A stretch of DNA of 64,000 bases. Source: Olsenella massiliensis. Lineage in GTDB: Bacteria; Actinomycetota; Coriobacteriia; Coriobacteriales; Atopobiaceae. The stretch is taken from positions 310,001-374,000 of the forward strand of contig NZ_LN898210.1 in assembly GCF_001457795.1 (NCBI RefSeq), written 5' to 3'. The position numbers and the translations under genes are program-made. Of this stretch, positions 1 through 8,372 are shown piece after piece. Under the pieces are notes generated by a model. The model searched no databases. It was given only the letters and a program-made list of their open reading frames with translations, and was not told where the DNA came from. The stretch's first letter is position 1. Every line of letters starts with the position of its first letter.

Positions 1-2340
1 TGCCACATCCGTCCCGTCCAAGGCGTCGTCCCGCGCGCTCACGACGACGACGCCGCGCGCGTTGGGCCTCAGTCGTATCGTGCCCTGGTCCTTGGTGCAG
101 AGAAAGAGCGCCCGCGCCCCTTCGAGCGTCTCGCGACACGCTCGCGTGGGGTGATTGAACTTGTTGTTCTCTCCTGCGGAGGCCACCGCGACGTCAGGAG
201 AGAGGATGCGGGCCGTCTCTGGGTCGATGGACGCCTCGGAACCATGATGGCCCACCTTGAGCACGTCTATGTCACGAAGGCGGGCCCCCCGGACCGCGCG
301 GCGCGTCTCGTCGCGCTCGGCGTCCCCCGTCAACAGGGCCGTCATGCAACCCGCCGGCCCCTCGTAGCTCACGACGAGCTCGATGGAGTCCTCGTTGTCC
401 TTCCCGTCCACGGGGGCGGTCGGCCATATCATGGTGAGGGTGAATGCGCCCGCCTTGAGCGTGTCTTTTTCGGACATCTGTCGCGGGCGTCGTCCCGTGA
501 TGCGCCGGCTGCTTGCGACGACGTCCGCCGGCAGGTCATCGACGCCGCGCGCAACGACGACGCTGCCGCATCCCAAGGGCGGCGCGAGGTCGCGCAGGCC
601 GTTGATGTGGTCGGCGTGCAGGTGCGTGAGAACGACGGCGTCAAGGCGCAGGACCCCCAGCCGCGAGAGCTCACGTGAGCAGGAGGCGTCAGGCCCCGTG
701 TCCACGAGGATCGCATGGGGCCCGTCACGCACGAGGATGGCGTCCCCCTGCCCCACGTCGAGCACGCAGACCTCTGCGGGGGACAGGACGAAGGGCACGA
801 TGACAAGCGTAAGGACAAGGGCGAGGGCGCCCGCCGCGAGCCGTGCCACCACCGCGGGTCTCACGTCGTCCCAGCGCCACCAGAGCAGGGCGGCCGCGAG
901 GGCGCAGACGGCAGGGGGTAACGCCAGCCCCTCCGGGACGACGAGGGAGGCCCAGGGCAGCGCGCAGAGCAGGCGCAGGGGCATGAGGCAGAGGCGGGCG
1001 CAGAGCTCGGCCGCACACAGCGTCACCGAACCCAGCACGGGCAGCGAACATGTGAGGGCGGCACAACATCCCGCACCGACCAGCAGCGAGAACGGCAGCG
1101 ACAGCACCAGGTTGGCCACGGGCGCCACCAGGGAGAGCTCGCCAAAGGCGGGAAGGGTCAACGGCAGGGTGGCCAGCTGGCACACGAGCGTCGCGGCCAC
1201 GATTTCGCCCCCTCCCCTCACCAGGCCGCTCGCGACACGAGCGGGACGCGACCTCGACGCTTCCAGCCTGCGCCGCGGCCCCGCGAGTGCACGCCGGGCC
1301 AGATGAGTGGCCAGGGGCGAGAACACGCACAGCGCCGCGACCGAGCACAGCGAGAGAAGGAACCCGAGCTGGCCCGAAAGGCCGGGGTCCGCAAGGAGCA
1401 TGGCGGACCCGACGATCGAGAGGGAGGACAGGCCGTGCGAGCGCCTGCCCGCCAGCTCGCCCGCGCACGCGACCGTCGCCATGGCCCACGAGCGCAGCGC
1501 AGAGAGGGGAAGGCCGCAGGCCACGACGAAACAGCCGAGCGCAACCGTCAGGACGCCCACGCGCGCCGCCGGTCGCAGGCGCGAGCGGCGCAGCGGCGCG
1601 CTCATGAGGGCGGAGAGGATAACCAGGTGGCCCCCGGAGACGGCGACGAGGTGGGCGACGCCGGCGCGAGAGAAGAGCTCCCGCAGGGACCGCGCGGCCA
1701 TGCCGGGCGCGAAGCCCAGCACCGTGGCGGCGAGCAGCGCGCGCCCGTCAGACGAGGCGGGGTCGATTCGCGCGAGAGCGTCCCTTCTCCAGCCCATGAC
1801 ACGGCCCAACGGTCCCGACGCCTCGCTGCGCCCCAGGACGCGCACCACGCGCACCCTCCCGATCACCCCCTGCCGGGCGCTGCGCGCGCCCCAGTCGTCC
1901 TGCGCGTTGGGAGAGAAGCGCCCCACCACTCGCAGGCGGTCGAAGGCGGCAAGCTCCTCGGGCGCGCTCACCCACACGTTTGCCGCCTGGGCGCCGGGCC
2001 CGCGCAGGCGGCCCAGGCAGCTCCATCCCCGCTCGCCCGGGGTGGGGTCGCCCAGCAGCTCAAGCTCCCAACGTGCGAGGGAGTCATGACTCACGAGCCA
2101 CCCCGTCGCCTGGTCCGCCCCCACCCGCAGGCACGCCACGGCCGTGCCCACGCAGAGCGCGGCGAGCACGGCCAGGACGGATCGGGCGACGGACCCGTGA
2201 CGTCCGCCTTGAGGCGGCCAGCCTCCCAGAAGGAAGACCGCGGCGGCGCACCCGACGACAAAAAGGGTGACGATGACGACGGGCGCCACGTGGCCAGGCT
2301 GAAGGGACATGACGACGCACTCGGAGGATAGGACGCCCAC
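1..2340 (-). CDS. comEC: ComEC/Rec2 DNA uptake channel (3' end cut by window edge)
   Basis: Inner-membrane channel that carries single-stranded DNA into the cytoplasm during natural transformation. The reading frame is open for about 780 codons down to the left edge. It begins with hydrophobic segments, continues through a long multi-span competence domain, and ends in a metallo-beta-lactamase-like domain with a DVGQGDA motif (near 735-760) and a THLHADH metal-binding motif (near 605-625). That domain order is the full ComEC type. A GTG at 2340 behind a GGGGG stretch, or the in-frame ATG at 2310, could be the start. Only a short C-terminal piece should be missing. It lies 52 bp after comEA and in the same direction, as in most competence loci. 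Confidence 0.9.
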   Translation of the reverse strand, partial: MGVLSSECVVMSLQPGHVAPVVIVTLFVVGCAAAVFLLGGWPPQGGRHGSVARSVLAVLAALCVGTAVACLRVGADQATGWLVSHDSLARWELELLGDPTPGERGWSCLGRLRGPGAQAANVWVSAPEELAAFDRLRVVGRFSPNAQDDWGARSARQGVIGRVRVVRVLGRSEASGPLGRVMGWRRDALARIDPASSDGRALLAATVLGFAPGMAARSLRELFSRAGVAHLVAVSGGHLVILSALMSAPLRRSRLRPAARVGVLTVALGCFVVACGLPLSALRSWAMATVACAGELAGRRSHGLSSLSIVGSAMLLADPGLSGQLGFLLSLCSVAALCVFSPLATHLARRALAGPRRRLEASRSRPARVASGLVRGGGEIVAATLVCQLATLPLTLPAFGELSLVAPVANLVLSLPFSLLVGAGCCAALTCSLPVLGSVTLCAAELCARLCLMPLRLLCALPWASLVVPEGLALPPAVCALAAALLWWRWDDVRPAVVARLAAGALALVLTLVIVPFVLSPAEVCVLDVGQGDAILVRDGPHAILVDTGPDASCSRELSRLGVLRLDAVVLTHLHADHINGLRDLAPPLGCGSVVVARGVDDLPADVVASSRRITGRRPRQMSEKDTLKAGAFTLTMIWPTAPVDGKDNEDSIELVVSYEGPAGCMTALLTGDAERDETRRAVRGARLRDIDVLKVGHHGSEASIDPETARILSPDVAVASAGENNKFNHPTRACRETLEGARALFLCTKDQGTIRLRPNARGVVVVSARDDALDGTDVA

Positions 2341-2392
2341 AAGCCCCCAGAACGTCCACGGCGCCTCAGGCCTGAGAGGCGCGTCCGGTGAC

Positions 2393-3085
2393 CTAGACAC
2401 AGATCCTGTCCTTGAGCCTGACGAACTTCTTCTCGCCTATGCCCGAGACGCGCATGAGGTCCTCGATGGTCGCAAAGGGGCCGTTCGTCGAGCGGTCCCT
2501 CACGATGGTCGCCGCGGTCGCCGCCCCCACGCCCGGAAGGGTCTCAAGCGTGGCCTCGTCGGCGGCGTTGATGTTGACGAGCCCTGCCGCCTGGGAGGAC
2601 CCGGCGGCAAAGCCCGGGGCCGAGGCGACCGTCCCGGCAACAGGCGCCTCGCCCACCTGCGGCACATGCACCTTCTGCCCGTCAGCGAGCGGCGCGGCGA
2701 GGTTGACGGCAGTGCCGTCCGCATCCTCGGTGAGGCCCCCGGCAGCGGTGATGGCGTCGCGCACGCGCGGCGGGCTGCCCCTGAGCTCGATGACGCCCGG
2801 GGCGTTGACGGCACCGTCCACGTCCACGACGACAAGGGCGACGTCGCCGTCAGCGGACGGCGCGCCTGCGACGTCGGGCGAGGCGCCCTCGTCGGCGTCA
2901 TGCAAGGGCCGCTCCTGGCTCGTCTCGGCAGGGCCACCGTCATCGCGCATGACGAGCGTGCCGCTCGCCTGCGTCCCCGCGCCCACGACGATCAGGCAGC
3001 CCAGCGCCAGGGCGCCCGCAAGGGCGACGGCGCCCGTCACCGCTCGCGGCAGATTACCCCGCCTCCGTCGCCGCAGCTGTGCCAT
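2393..3085 (-). CDS. comEA: ComEA-type DNA-binding competence protein
   Basis: Membrane-anchored receptor that binds incoming double-stranded DNA and hands it to ComEC. About 230 residues: an Arg-rich N-terminus, one membrane segment (about residues 13-38), an acidic linker, an SLBB domain around residues 80-140 and a C-terminal pair of helix-hairpin-helix motifs (VNINAADEATLETLPGVG and a second VSGIGEKK hairpin). The ATG at 3085 is preferred over the GTG at 3094 because the G-rich ribosome site lies at the right distance from it. It forms an operon with comEC. No pilus genes are in view, so competence itself cannot be judged from this window. Confidence 0.92.
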   Translation of the reverse strand: MAQLRRRRRGNLPRAVTGAVALAGALALGCLIVVGAGTQASGTLVMRDDGGPAETSQERPLHDADEGASPDVAGAPSADGDVALVVVDVDGAVNAPGVIELRGSPPRVRDAITAAGGLTEDADGTAVNLAAPLADGQKVHVPQVGEAPVAGTVASAPGFAAGSSQAAGLVNINAADEATLETLPGVGAATAATIVRDRSTNGPFATIEDLMRVSGIGEKKFVRLKDRICV

Positions 3086-3221
3086 GCGAACCACCCCCCT
3101 CTCCAGTGTGGGACAAGGGAGGCGCGCAGGCGACGGCCTTGGTCACGCAAGCGAGCGCCAGTCTGGCGCCCAGCTTGCCGCGCCCCGTGCCGTCAGACGT
3201 CCTGCCGGGGAATATGTGCCG

Positions 3222-4463
3222 TCAGTTGCCTTCGGAGGCGGGCAGAAGGTCCCTGTGGCGAGCGCGCAGGGACGCAGGTGGGCGATACGAGGCGCACTGG
3301 TCAAAGTCAACGTACTCAACATCGCGCACCAAATCGTCAATCATGGCGTCGTGGTCGAAGGAGTCCCACGCCGCGTGCACCTCGGCGAGGCGGGCATGCG
3401 TCTCGGGCCGGCGCGGCATGAAGAGGGTGCAGCAGTCGTCAACTGACTGCGCGCTGAGGTCGTAGGTGCCGATCTGTTGGGCCCGACGCATGATCTCCTG
3501 CTTGTCGGAGCCGATGAGCGGGCGCAGGACCGGCATGGTCGCCATCTCGTTGACGGCGGCTATATTGTCGAGCGTCTGGGAGGCCACCTGCCCCAGCGAC
3601 TCGCCGGTGACGAGCGCCTTCGCCCCCTCGAGGGCGGCGATTCGCTCGCTCACGGCGAACATCACGCGACGATAGGTGATGATGCGCAGGCTCTGGGGAA
3701 CGGCAAGCGAGATCTCGCGCTGTCGCTCTCCGAAGGGCACCACGTAGAGCCGCCCGACCATCCCGGCGGGGGCCAGGGCGTCGACGATGTCGCGGCAGAG
3801 GTACTCGCTCGTGTCGGCGGTCATGGGCCTGCCGGAAAAATGCACGGGCACGCAGACGGCACCTCGCCGCCCGACCATCCAGGTGGCCACGGGCGAGTCA
3901 AAGCCGCTCGAGAGGAGCGTCACGACCTTGCCCGCCGTGCCGACGGGCAGGCCGCCCACGCCGGGCCCCGAGGTCGCGTAGACGTAGACGCCGTTGTTGA
4001 CGACGTTCACGTTGACCGTGACGTCCGGCTTGTGCATGCGCACCTGCTTGTCGGGAAACGCACGGCACAGCACGTCGCCCACCAGGCGGTTCATGTCGAT
4101 GGAGTGCAGCGCGTAGGTCGTGGACGACCGACGGGCATGCACCTTGAAGCTCGTGAAGTCACCCGCCTCGCCCAGTGCGCGCACGGCGGCGTCGCAGTAC
4201 TCCTTTTCCACGAGCGCGCAGTGAAAGGCAAGCGAGACGCGCGCGACGCCGGGGACCTGCGCGACGGCGCGGGCCAGCTCGTCGGTGACGGCGTCATCGG
4301 CGCAGCTCACCAGGAGGTGTCCCGAGATGCGCCTCACGTCCTTGACGGGAAACGCCTGGAGCGCCTTGCGCAGGTTGGTCACGAGCTGGTTCTCAAAGGT
4401 CGAGCGATTCTTGCCCTTGAGACCGATCTCGTGATAGTGGACCAGGCATACGCGTGCGCCCAT
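3222..4463 (-). CDS. thiI: tRNA 4-thiouridine synthetase ThiI
   Basis: Adenylates tRNA U8 and transfers sulfur to make 4-thiouridine; it can also feed sulfur to thiamine synthesis. The 413-residue protein has an N-terminal ferredoxin-like/THUMP region (residues about 1-165) and a PP-loop ATPase domain with LSSGFDSPVA near residue 190. The conserved catalytic cysteine region (SVDDCCTLF) is present. There is no C-terminal rhodanese domain, so it is the short form of most Gram-positives, which needs an external sulfur donor. The PP-loop reads SSGFDS rather than the usual SGGFDS. The gene starts 2 bp after the rpoZ stop, so the two are probably co-transcribed. Confidence 0.93.
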   Translation of the reverse strand: MGARVCLVHYHEIGLKGKNRSTFENQLVTNLRKALQAFPVKDVRRISGHLLVSCADDAVTDELARAVAQVPGVARVSLAFHCALVEKEYCDAAVRALGEAGDFTSFKVHARRSSTTYALHSIDMNRLVGDVLCRAFPDKQVRMHKPDVTVNVNVVNNGVYVYATSGPGVGGLPVGTAGKVVTLLSSGFDSPVATWMVGRRGAVCVPVHFSGRPMTADTSEYLCRDIVDALAPAGMVGRLYVVPFGERQREISLAVPQSLRIITYRRVMFAVSERIAALEGAKALVTGESLGQVASQTLDNIAAVNEMATMPVLRPLIGSDKQEIMRRAQQIGTYDLSAQSVDDCCTLFMPRRPETHARLAEVHAAWDSFDHDAMIDDLVRDVEYVDFDQCASYRPPASLRARHRDLLPASEGN

Positions 4464-4464
4464 G

Positions 4465-4758
4465 CTACAGGTTGTGCTCGACGCGCGTGTTGGAACCCTG
4501 GATCTTCTCGTCGAAGTCCTCCTTGACGAAGCTCAGGGTGCCCTCCTCGATCTCCTGCATGGCGACCGAGACGGTGTCCTCGCCGGACACGATGGTCGTG
4601 ATGTTGTCAAAGTCCTGCACCTCGGCGACGCGCAGGTGCATGCCGCGAATCATGTTGTTGATGTCGCAGGCGCGCTTGGACGCCACGGCGCACAGCAGGA
4701 AGGGGTTCTCCTCGGTCTGCGCCAGGAGGTCGTCAATCTCGGGCTTGGTTACTGCCAT
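4465..4758 (-). CDS. rpoZ: RNA polymerase omega subunit
   Basis: Small subunit that chaperones the beta-prime subunit into RNA polymerase. 97 residues beginning MAVTKPEIDDLL, with the conserved segment around NPFLLCAVASKRACDINNM (residues about 18-36) that contacts beta-prime. The start at 4758 has a GGAGGAG ribosome site 9 bases upstream and overlaps the 3' end of gmk by 26 bp, giving translational coupling. The order mIHF-gmk-rpoZ is the usual actinobacterial one. The C-terminal half is more acidic than typical but colinear with the family. Confidence 0.9.
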   Translation of the reverse strand: MAVTKPEIDDLLAQTEENPFLLCAVASKRACDINNMIRGMHLRVAEVQDFDNITTIVSGEDTVSVAMQEIEEGTLSFVKEDFDEKIQGSNTRVEHNL

Positions 4759-5338
4759 GATGGGGGTCTCCTCCATCCATCTCGTATGCGTTCAGAACTG
4801 ACGCCAGGTCTCGTGCGGCGGCGGCGCAGTCGTCGTTGACGATGCGGACGTCATAGCTCGCGGCGTGCTCAAGCTCGCGGCGGGCGTTGCGCAGCCGCAG
4901 CTCGACCTCGGCCTCGTCCTCGGTGTGTCGGGCGCGCAGGCGCCGCTCGAGCTCCGCCATGGAGGGCGGCTCAACGAAGATGAGCACCGCCTGAGGCATG
5001 AGGCGACGCACGTTGAGGGCTCCCACGACGTCTATCTCGAGAATGACGGACCTGCCTTGGCCCAGGATCGCCTCGACGTCAGCCTTGAGGGTGCCGTAGC
5101 GATGCCCATGGACGTCGGCCCACTCCAAGAACTCGCCCGCGGCCACGCGGCGGGCGAACTCGCCCTCATCCATGAAATGGTACGAGACCCCATCGACCTC
5201 ACCGGGACGAGGGGGTCTCGTGGTAGCCGAAACCGTCAGGCCCAGGCTGGGGTCCGCCTGCCTCACGAGCGAGACGAGCGTGCCCTTGCCTGCGCCCGAC
5301 GGTCCGGAGATGACGAAGAGTCTCGGTGACCTGCCCAC
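4733..5338 (-). CDS. gmk: Guanylate kinase
   Basis: Phosphorylates GMP/dGMP to GDP/dGDP in the cytoplasm. 201 residues with the P-loop GPSGAGKG at about residues 12-19, the GMP-binding TTRPPRPGEVDGVSYHF stretch at about 40-56, and the lid and EIDVVGA region after it. The start is GTG, placed directly after the mIHF stop codon (no spacer), and the 3' end overlaps rpoZ by 26 bp. The three genes therefore form a tight operon. Length is normal for the family. Confidence 0.95.
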   Translation of the reverse strand: MGRSPRLFVISGPSGAGKGTLVSLVRQADPSLGLTVSATTRPPRPGEVDGVSYHFMDEGEFARRVAAGEFLEWADVHGHRYGTLKADVEAILGQGRSVILEIDVVGALNVRRLMPQAVLIFVEPPSMAELERRLRARHTEDEAEVELRLRNARRELEHAASYDVRIVNDDCAAAARDLASVLNAYEMDGGDPHHGSNQARD

Positions 5339-5647
5339 TTACTTGGAGAGCACCTCGAGGAGCTGCTCGCGCTGACGGCCGCCCAGGCCCTTGACGCGAC
5401 GCGTGGAGGAAATGCCAAGCTCGTCCATGATCTTGGTGGCCTTGGCCTTGCCGTAGCCGGGCAGCGACTCGATGAGGGCGGAGACCTTCATGCGAGCGGC
5501 TATGGGATCGTCGGATGCGAGAACGTCCTGGAGGCTCGTCTCGCCCTTCTTGATCTTGTCGCGCAGCTCAGCACGAGCATGACGGGCAGCGGCGGCCTTC
5601 TCGAGAGCTGCCTTGCGCTGCTCATCGGTAAGCTGAGGTAGTGCCAT
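5339..5647 (-). CDS. mihF: Actinobacterial integration host factor mIHF
   Basis: Nucleoid-associated DNA-binding protein found in Actinobacteria. 102 residues: MALPQLTDEQRKAALEKAA at the N-terminus, a helical middle, and a helix-two-turn-helix/HhH-like segment containing LPGYGKAKATKIMDELGI (about residues 63-80), which in the mycobacterial protein contacts DNA. It always sits just upstream of gmk in actinobacteria, as here. It is distinct from the HU/IHF fold of proteobacteria. The upstream gap to pyrF carries a hairpin that probably ends the pyr operon, so mIHF likely has its own promoter. Confidence 0.92.
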   Translation of the reverse strand: MALPQLTDEQRKAALEKAAAARHARAELRDKIKKGETSLQDVLASDDPIAARMKVSALIESLPGYGKAKATKIMDELGISSTRRVKGLGGRQREQLLEVLSK

Positions 5648-5809
5648 TGTTCCTCCAAACGTAGGATGCGTCTGTAAAACGCCTTGCTCTGAAAGACTAG
5701 CAGGTAAGACGCTTGCGGACAAGTAGTTTGTGCGTTATGGCGCCGATTTGCAAGCAAAGTGGCCCACGAGGGCCCCCAAGGGACCCCGTTTCCATAAAAC
5801 CGCCCACAT

Positions 5810-5843
5810 TCGTGCGGCACGACAAGGCGGGCCTGCCGCACGA
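5810..5843 (-). terminator. Probable terminator of the pyr operon
   Basis: A perfect 10-bp inverted repeat (TCGTGCGGCA / TGCCGCACGA) with a 14-base loop lies 17 bp past the pyrF stop codon on the minus strand. A short GGTTTTA stretch follows about 10 bases later. The U-tract is not immediately adjacent, so it could act as a pause or RNA-stabilising hairpin instead. Confidence 0.5.
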
Positions 5844-5859
5844 CGCGGGCTCGCACGGT

Positions 5860-6603
5860 CTAGGCGGACGCGTCCGGCAAAGGGCCCTCGAGCTCCTCGA
5901 CGACGCTCTCGAAGGCGCGCACGACGTCAGGGGCCTGCGTGATGGGGCGCCCGATGACGAGCTTGCTCGCCCCCGCACCGATGGCGACCGCAGGGGTGGC
6001 GACGCGACGCTGGTCGCCGACGGCGGCGCCCAAGGGGCGCACGCCCGGCGTGACGATGAGCGCCTGAGGACCCAGAAGCTCACGCAGGCGCGCGGCCTCC
6101 TGCGGGGAGCAGACGACCCCGTCCGAGCCCGCCGAGACCGAAAGGCGCGCCAGGCGGTCCACCTGCTCGGCGACGGGAGCCTCGACGCCCACCTCGGCCA
6201 GGGCGTCCGGGCCCATGCTCGTGAGCACCGAGATCGCGAGCAGGCGCGTGCGTCGGCCGTCTCTCTTCGCGGCGGCTTCCTCGACCCCCGCACGCGCCTC
6301 CCTCACCATTGCCGAGCCGCCCGCGCCGTGGATGGAGAGCAGGTCGGCGCCCGTGAGCGACGCCGCACGTGCGGCGCCCCTCACCTGGAAGGGGATGTCG
6401 TGAAGCTTGAGGTCGAGGAAGACCTTAAGTCCCCGTGCACGCAGCGCCCCCACGATCGAGGGCCCCTCCGCGTAGAAGAGCGTCATGCCCACCTTGACCC
6501 AGCGGGCGCGCCCCTCCAGGCTTCGAGCGAGGTCGAGGGCCGTCTCGCGGTCGCAGTCAAGGGCGACGATGATGGCGTCGCGTGCGGCGTCGTCACTTAG
6601 CAT
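5860..6603 (-). CDS. pyrF: Orotidine 5'-phosphate decarboxylase
   Basis: Last step of UMP synthesis: decarboxylates OMP. 247 residues with the beta-barrel motif FLDLKLHDIPFQV (about residues 58-70), whose Asp-Lys-His-Asp array is catalytic, and TPGVRPLG near residue 182 for phosphate binding. This is the PyrF type 1 pattern. The ATG overlaps the pyrD stop codon, as expected for a coupled operon. It is the last gene of pyrR-B-C-K-D-F. Confidence 0.95.
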   Translation of the reverse strand: MLSDDAARDAIIVALDCDRETALDLARSLEGRARWVKVGMTLFYAEGPSIVGALRARGLKVFLDLKLHDIPFQVRGAARAASLTGADLLSIHGAGGSAMVREARAGVEEAAAKRDGRRTRLLAISVLTSMGPDALAEVGVEAPVAEQVDRLARLSVSAGSDGVVCSPQEAARLRELLGPQALIVTPGVRPLGAAVGDQRRVATPAVAIGAGASKLVIGRPITQAPDVVRAFESVVEELEGPLPDASA

Positions 6604-7523
6604 TCGAAGGCTCCAATCAGGTCGTTGACGTCATCCACGCCCTGGCTTGCGACCCAGGTTGTGAGCTCGTCAAGGATGCGGCCGGCAGCCGCGGGGTCAT
6701 AGAGGCTCACCGTGCCCACGCCGACGGCCGTGGCGCCGGCGAGGATGAACTCAGCCGCCTCCTCCCCCGTCGTGACGCCGCCGATGCCGCAGACGGGAAT
6801 GGACGTCGCGCGGGCCGCCTCCCATACCATGCGCACCGCTATGGGATGGATGGCGGGGCCGGACAGACCCGCCGTGGGCCGTGATAGCCTGCTTCTTCTG
6901 GTCCTGACGTCAATGGCCATGGCGGGAATCGTGTTGACGAGCGAGAGCGCGTCGGCGCCCGCCGCCTCGAGGGCGCGCGCCACCTCCGACACGTCATGCG
7001 GCGCCATCTTGACGATGAGGGAACGCGCGCTGCGGGGACGCACCGCACGCATGACCTCGGCCGCCTTCGAGGGCGTCGCGCCCATGGCGGCGCCTCCCTC
7101 GGACACGTTGGGGCAGCTGATGTTGATCTCGATGCCGGAGGCGAAGGGGGCAAGCTCCTCGTACAGCTCCACCGCGCGCACGTAGTCATCGAGCGAATGC
7201 CCGGCGACCTGGCAGATGACGGCGACGCCTCGCTCGCTCAGCCTCGTGAGATAGGCCCCGTTGTCCTTGACGAAGGCGCGGATGCCGGGGTTGGCGAGTC
7301 CCACGGAGTTGAGCATGCCGCTCGCCGTCTCCGCCATGCGACTGCCGGGGTTGCCCGGCCAGGGGACGGGCGCGCAGCCCTTGCAGGTGATGGCCCCCAG
7401 ACGAGACACGTCCTGGAAGCTCTCGAACTGCCAGCCAAAGCCGAAGGTCCCGGAGGCGGTGTTCACGGGGTTGCTCATGCGGATGCCCGCAAAGTCCACG
7501 GCCATGTTGGGAGTGCTCACCAT
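6597..7523 (-). CDS. pyrD: Dihydroorotate dehydrogenase, catalytic subunit (type 1B)
   Basis: Oxidises dihydroorotate to orotate with FMN. 308 residues, N-terminal NPVNTASGTFGFG, the NISCPN motif (about residue 128) and GGV/GVGT FMN-phosphate-binding ends. The type 1B enzyme works with PyrK, which passes electrons to NAD+. The immediately upstream gene is pyrK, overlapping by 7 bp. Because pyrK is frameshifted as sequenced, the electron-transfer partner of this enzyme may be missing or, more likely, the lesion is a sequence error. Confidence 0.95.
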   Translation of the reverse strand: MVSTPNMAVDFAGIRMSNPVNTASGTFGFGWQFESFQDVSRLGAITCKGCAPVPWPGNPGSRMAETASGMLNSVGLANPGIRAFVKDNGAYLTRLSERGVAVICQVAGHSLDDYVRAVELYEELAPFASGIEINISCPNVSEGGAAMGATPSKAAEVMRAVRPRSARSLIVKMAPHDVSEVARALEAAGADALSLVNTIPAMAIDVRTRRSRLSRPTAGLSGPAIHPIAVRMVWEAARATSIPVCGIGGVTTGEEAAEFILAGATAVGVGTVSLYDPAAAGRILDELTTWVASQGVDDVNDLIGAFEC

Positions 7524-8313
7524 GCCACCTCGCTTCCGTCAAAGACGGGCCCGTCCATGCAGCATGACGCGTAGCCGCCGTTGCGCAGCGGCACGTTGCA
7601 GCAGCCGCAGGCCCCGAATCCGCATGCCATGAGCTGCTCCAGGGAGACCAGGCAGCGCACGTGGGCCTTCTCGGCCAACGACGCGACGCCCGCCATCATG
7701 CGCGTGGGGCCGCAGGCCATGACGAGGTCGTACGGGCGCGCCGCCAGGCACTGAGCCATGGCGTCGGTCGTGAGCCCGCCCAGGCCGTAGCTGCCGTCGT
7801 CAGTGGTGACGAGCGTGTGGTGCGCCCCGAGGTCGCGCAGCTGCTGCTCGCCCCAGAGCCTGTCCTTGCTGCGTGCCCCGATGATCGCGTCAAAGGGCAG
7901 GTCATGCGCGGCAAGCAGCCCCGCCGCCGCCACGATGGGCGGGGCGCCGACGCCTCCCGCCACGAGCAGGGTGCGCCCGCCGTCGGGAAGCGGCCACCCC
8001 ACGCCCTCGGGGCCTCGGGGCCAACCGCGCTGACGCGCTCGCCGGCTCGTAGGTCCGCGAGCGCCTCCGTGCCCGCGCCGACCACCGCATAGACGAGCTC
8101 GACTGTGCCCGTCGCGGCGTCGGCGCGAGAGAACGAGAGAGGGATCCTCAGCAGCTGGCTCTTGTCACGAGGGACCCGCAGGCTCAGGAACTGCCCCGGC
8201 GCGAGAGCCTCGGCGAGTCGGGGGGCCCTCAGGACCATGCGAAATGTCTGTGCGGCCACGGCGGCGTTCTCCACCACCTCCGCCTCGTGCAGGCTCGGCC
8301 TCGGCTTGGGCAC
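7517..8313 (-). pseudogene. pyrK: Dihydroorotate dehydrogenase electron-transfer subunit, frameshifted
   Basis: FAD/2Fe-2S subunit that oxidises PyrD with NAD+. The N-terminal half (FAD domain, starting at GTG 8313 behind AGGAGG) reads in one frame up to RVSAVGPEAP. The C-terminal half (NAD domain from GWPLPDGGRTLLVAGG and the cysteine cluster CGFGACGCC...C of the Fe-S site) reads in another. The shift falls at a perfect 8-bp tandem duplication, TCGGGGCC at 8007-8014 and 8015-8022. Removing one copy gives VGPEGVGWPLP, exactly the family's GPxGxGW pattern. Either a recent slippage mutation or an assembly error. The gene is in the middle of the pyr operon and the rest of both halves looks healthy. 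Confidence 0.88.
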
Positions 8314-8372
8314 GATGCACCTCCTCACGTGCGCGGTGCCCGGCACGCCGGGCACCGCGGTTTGATGCGCGT

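Noticed and set aside
8007-8022. Tn5 target duplication as the cause of the pyrK repeat
   Set aside because: Tn5 makes 9-bp duplications and no mosaic-end sequence lies nearby; the repeat is 8 bp.
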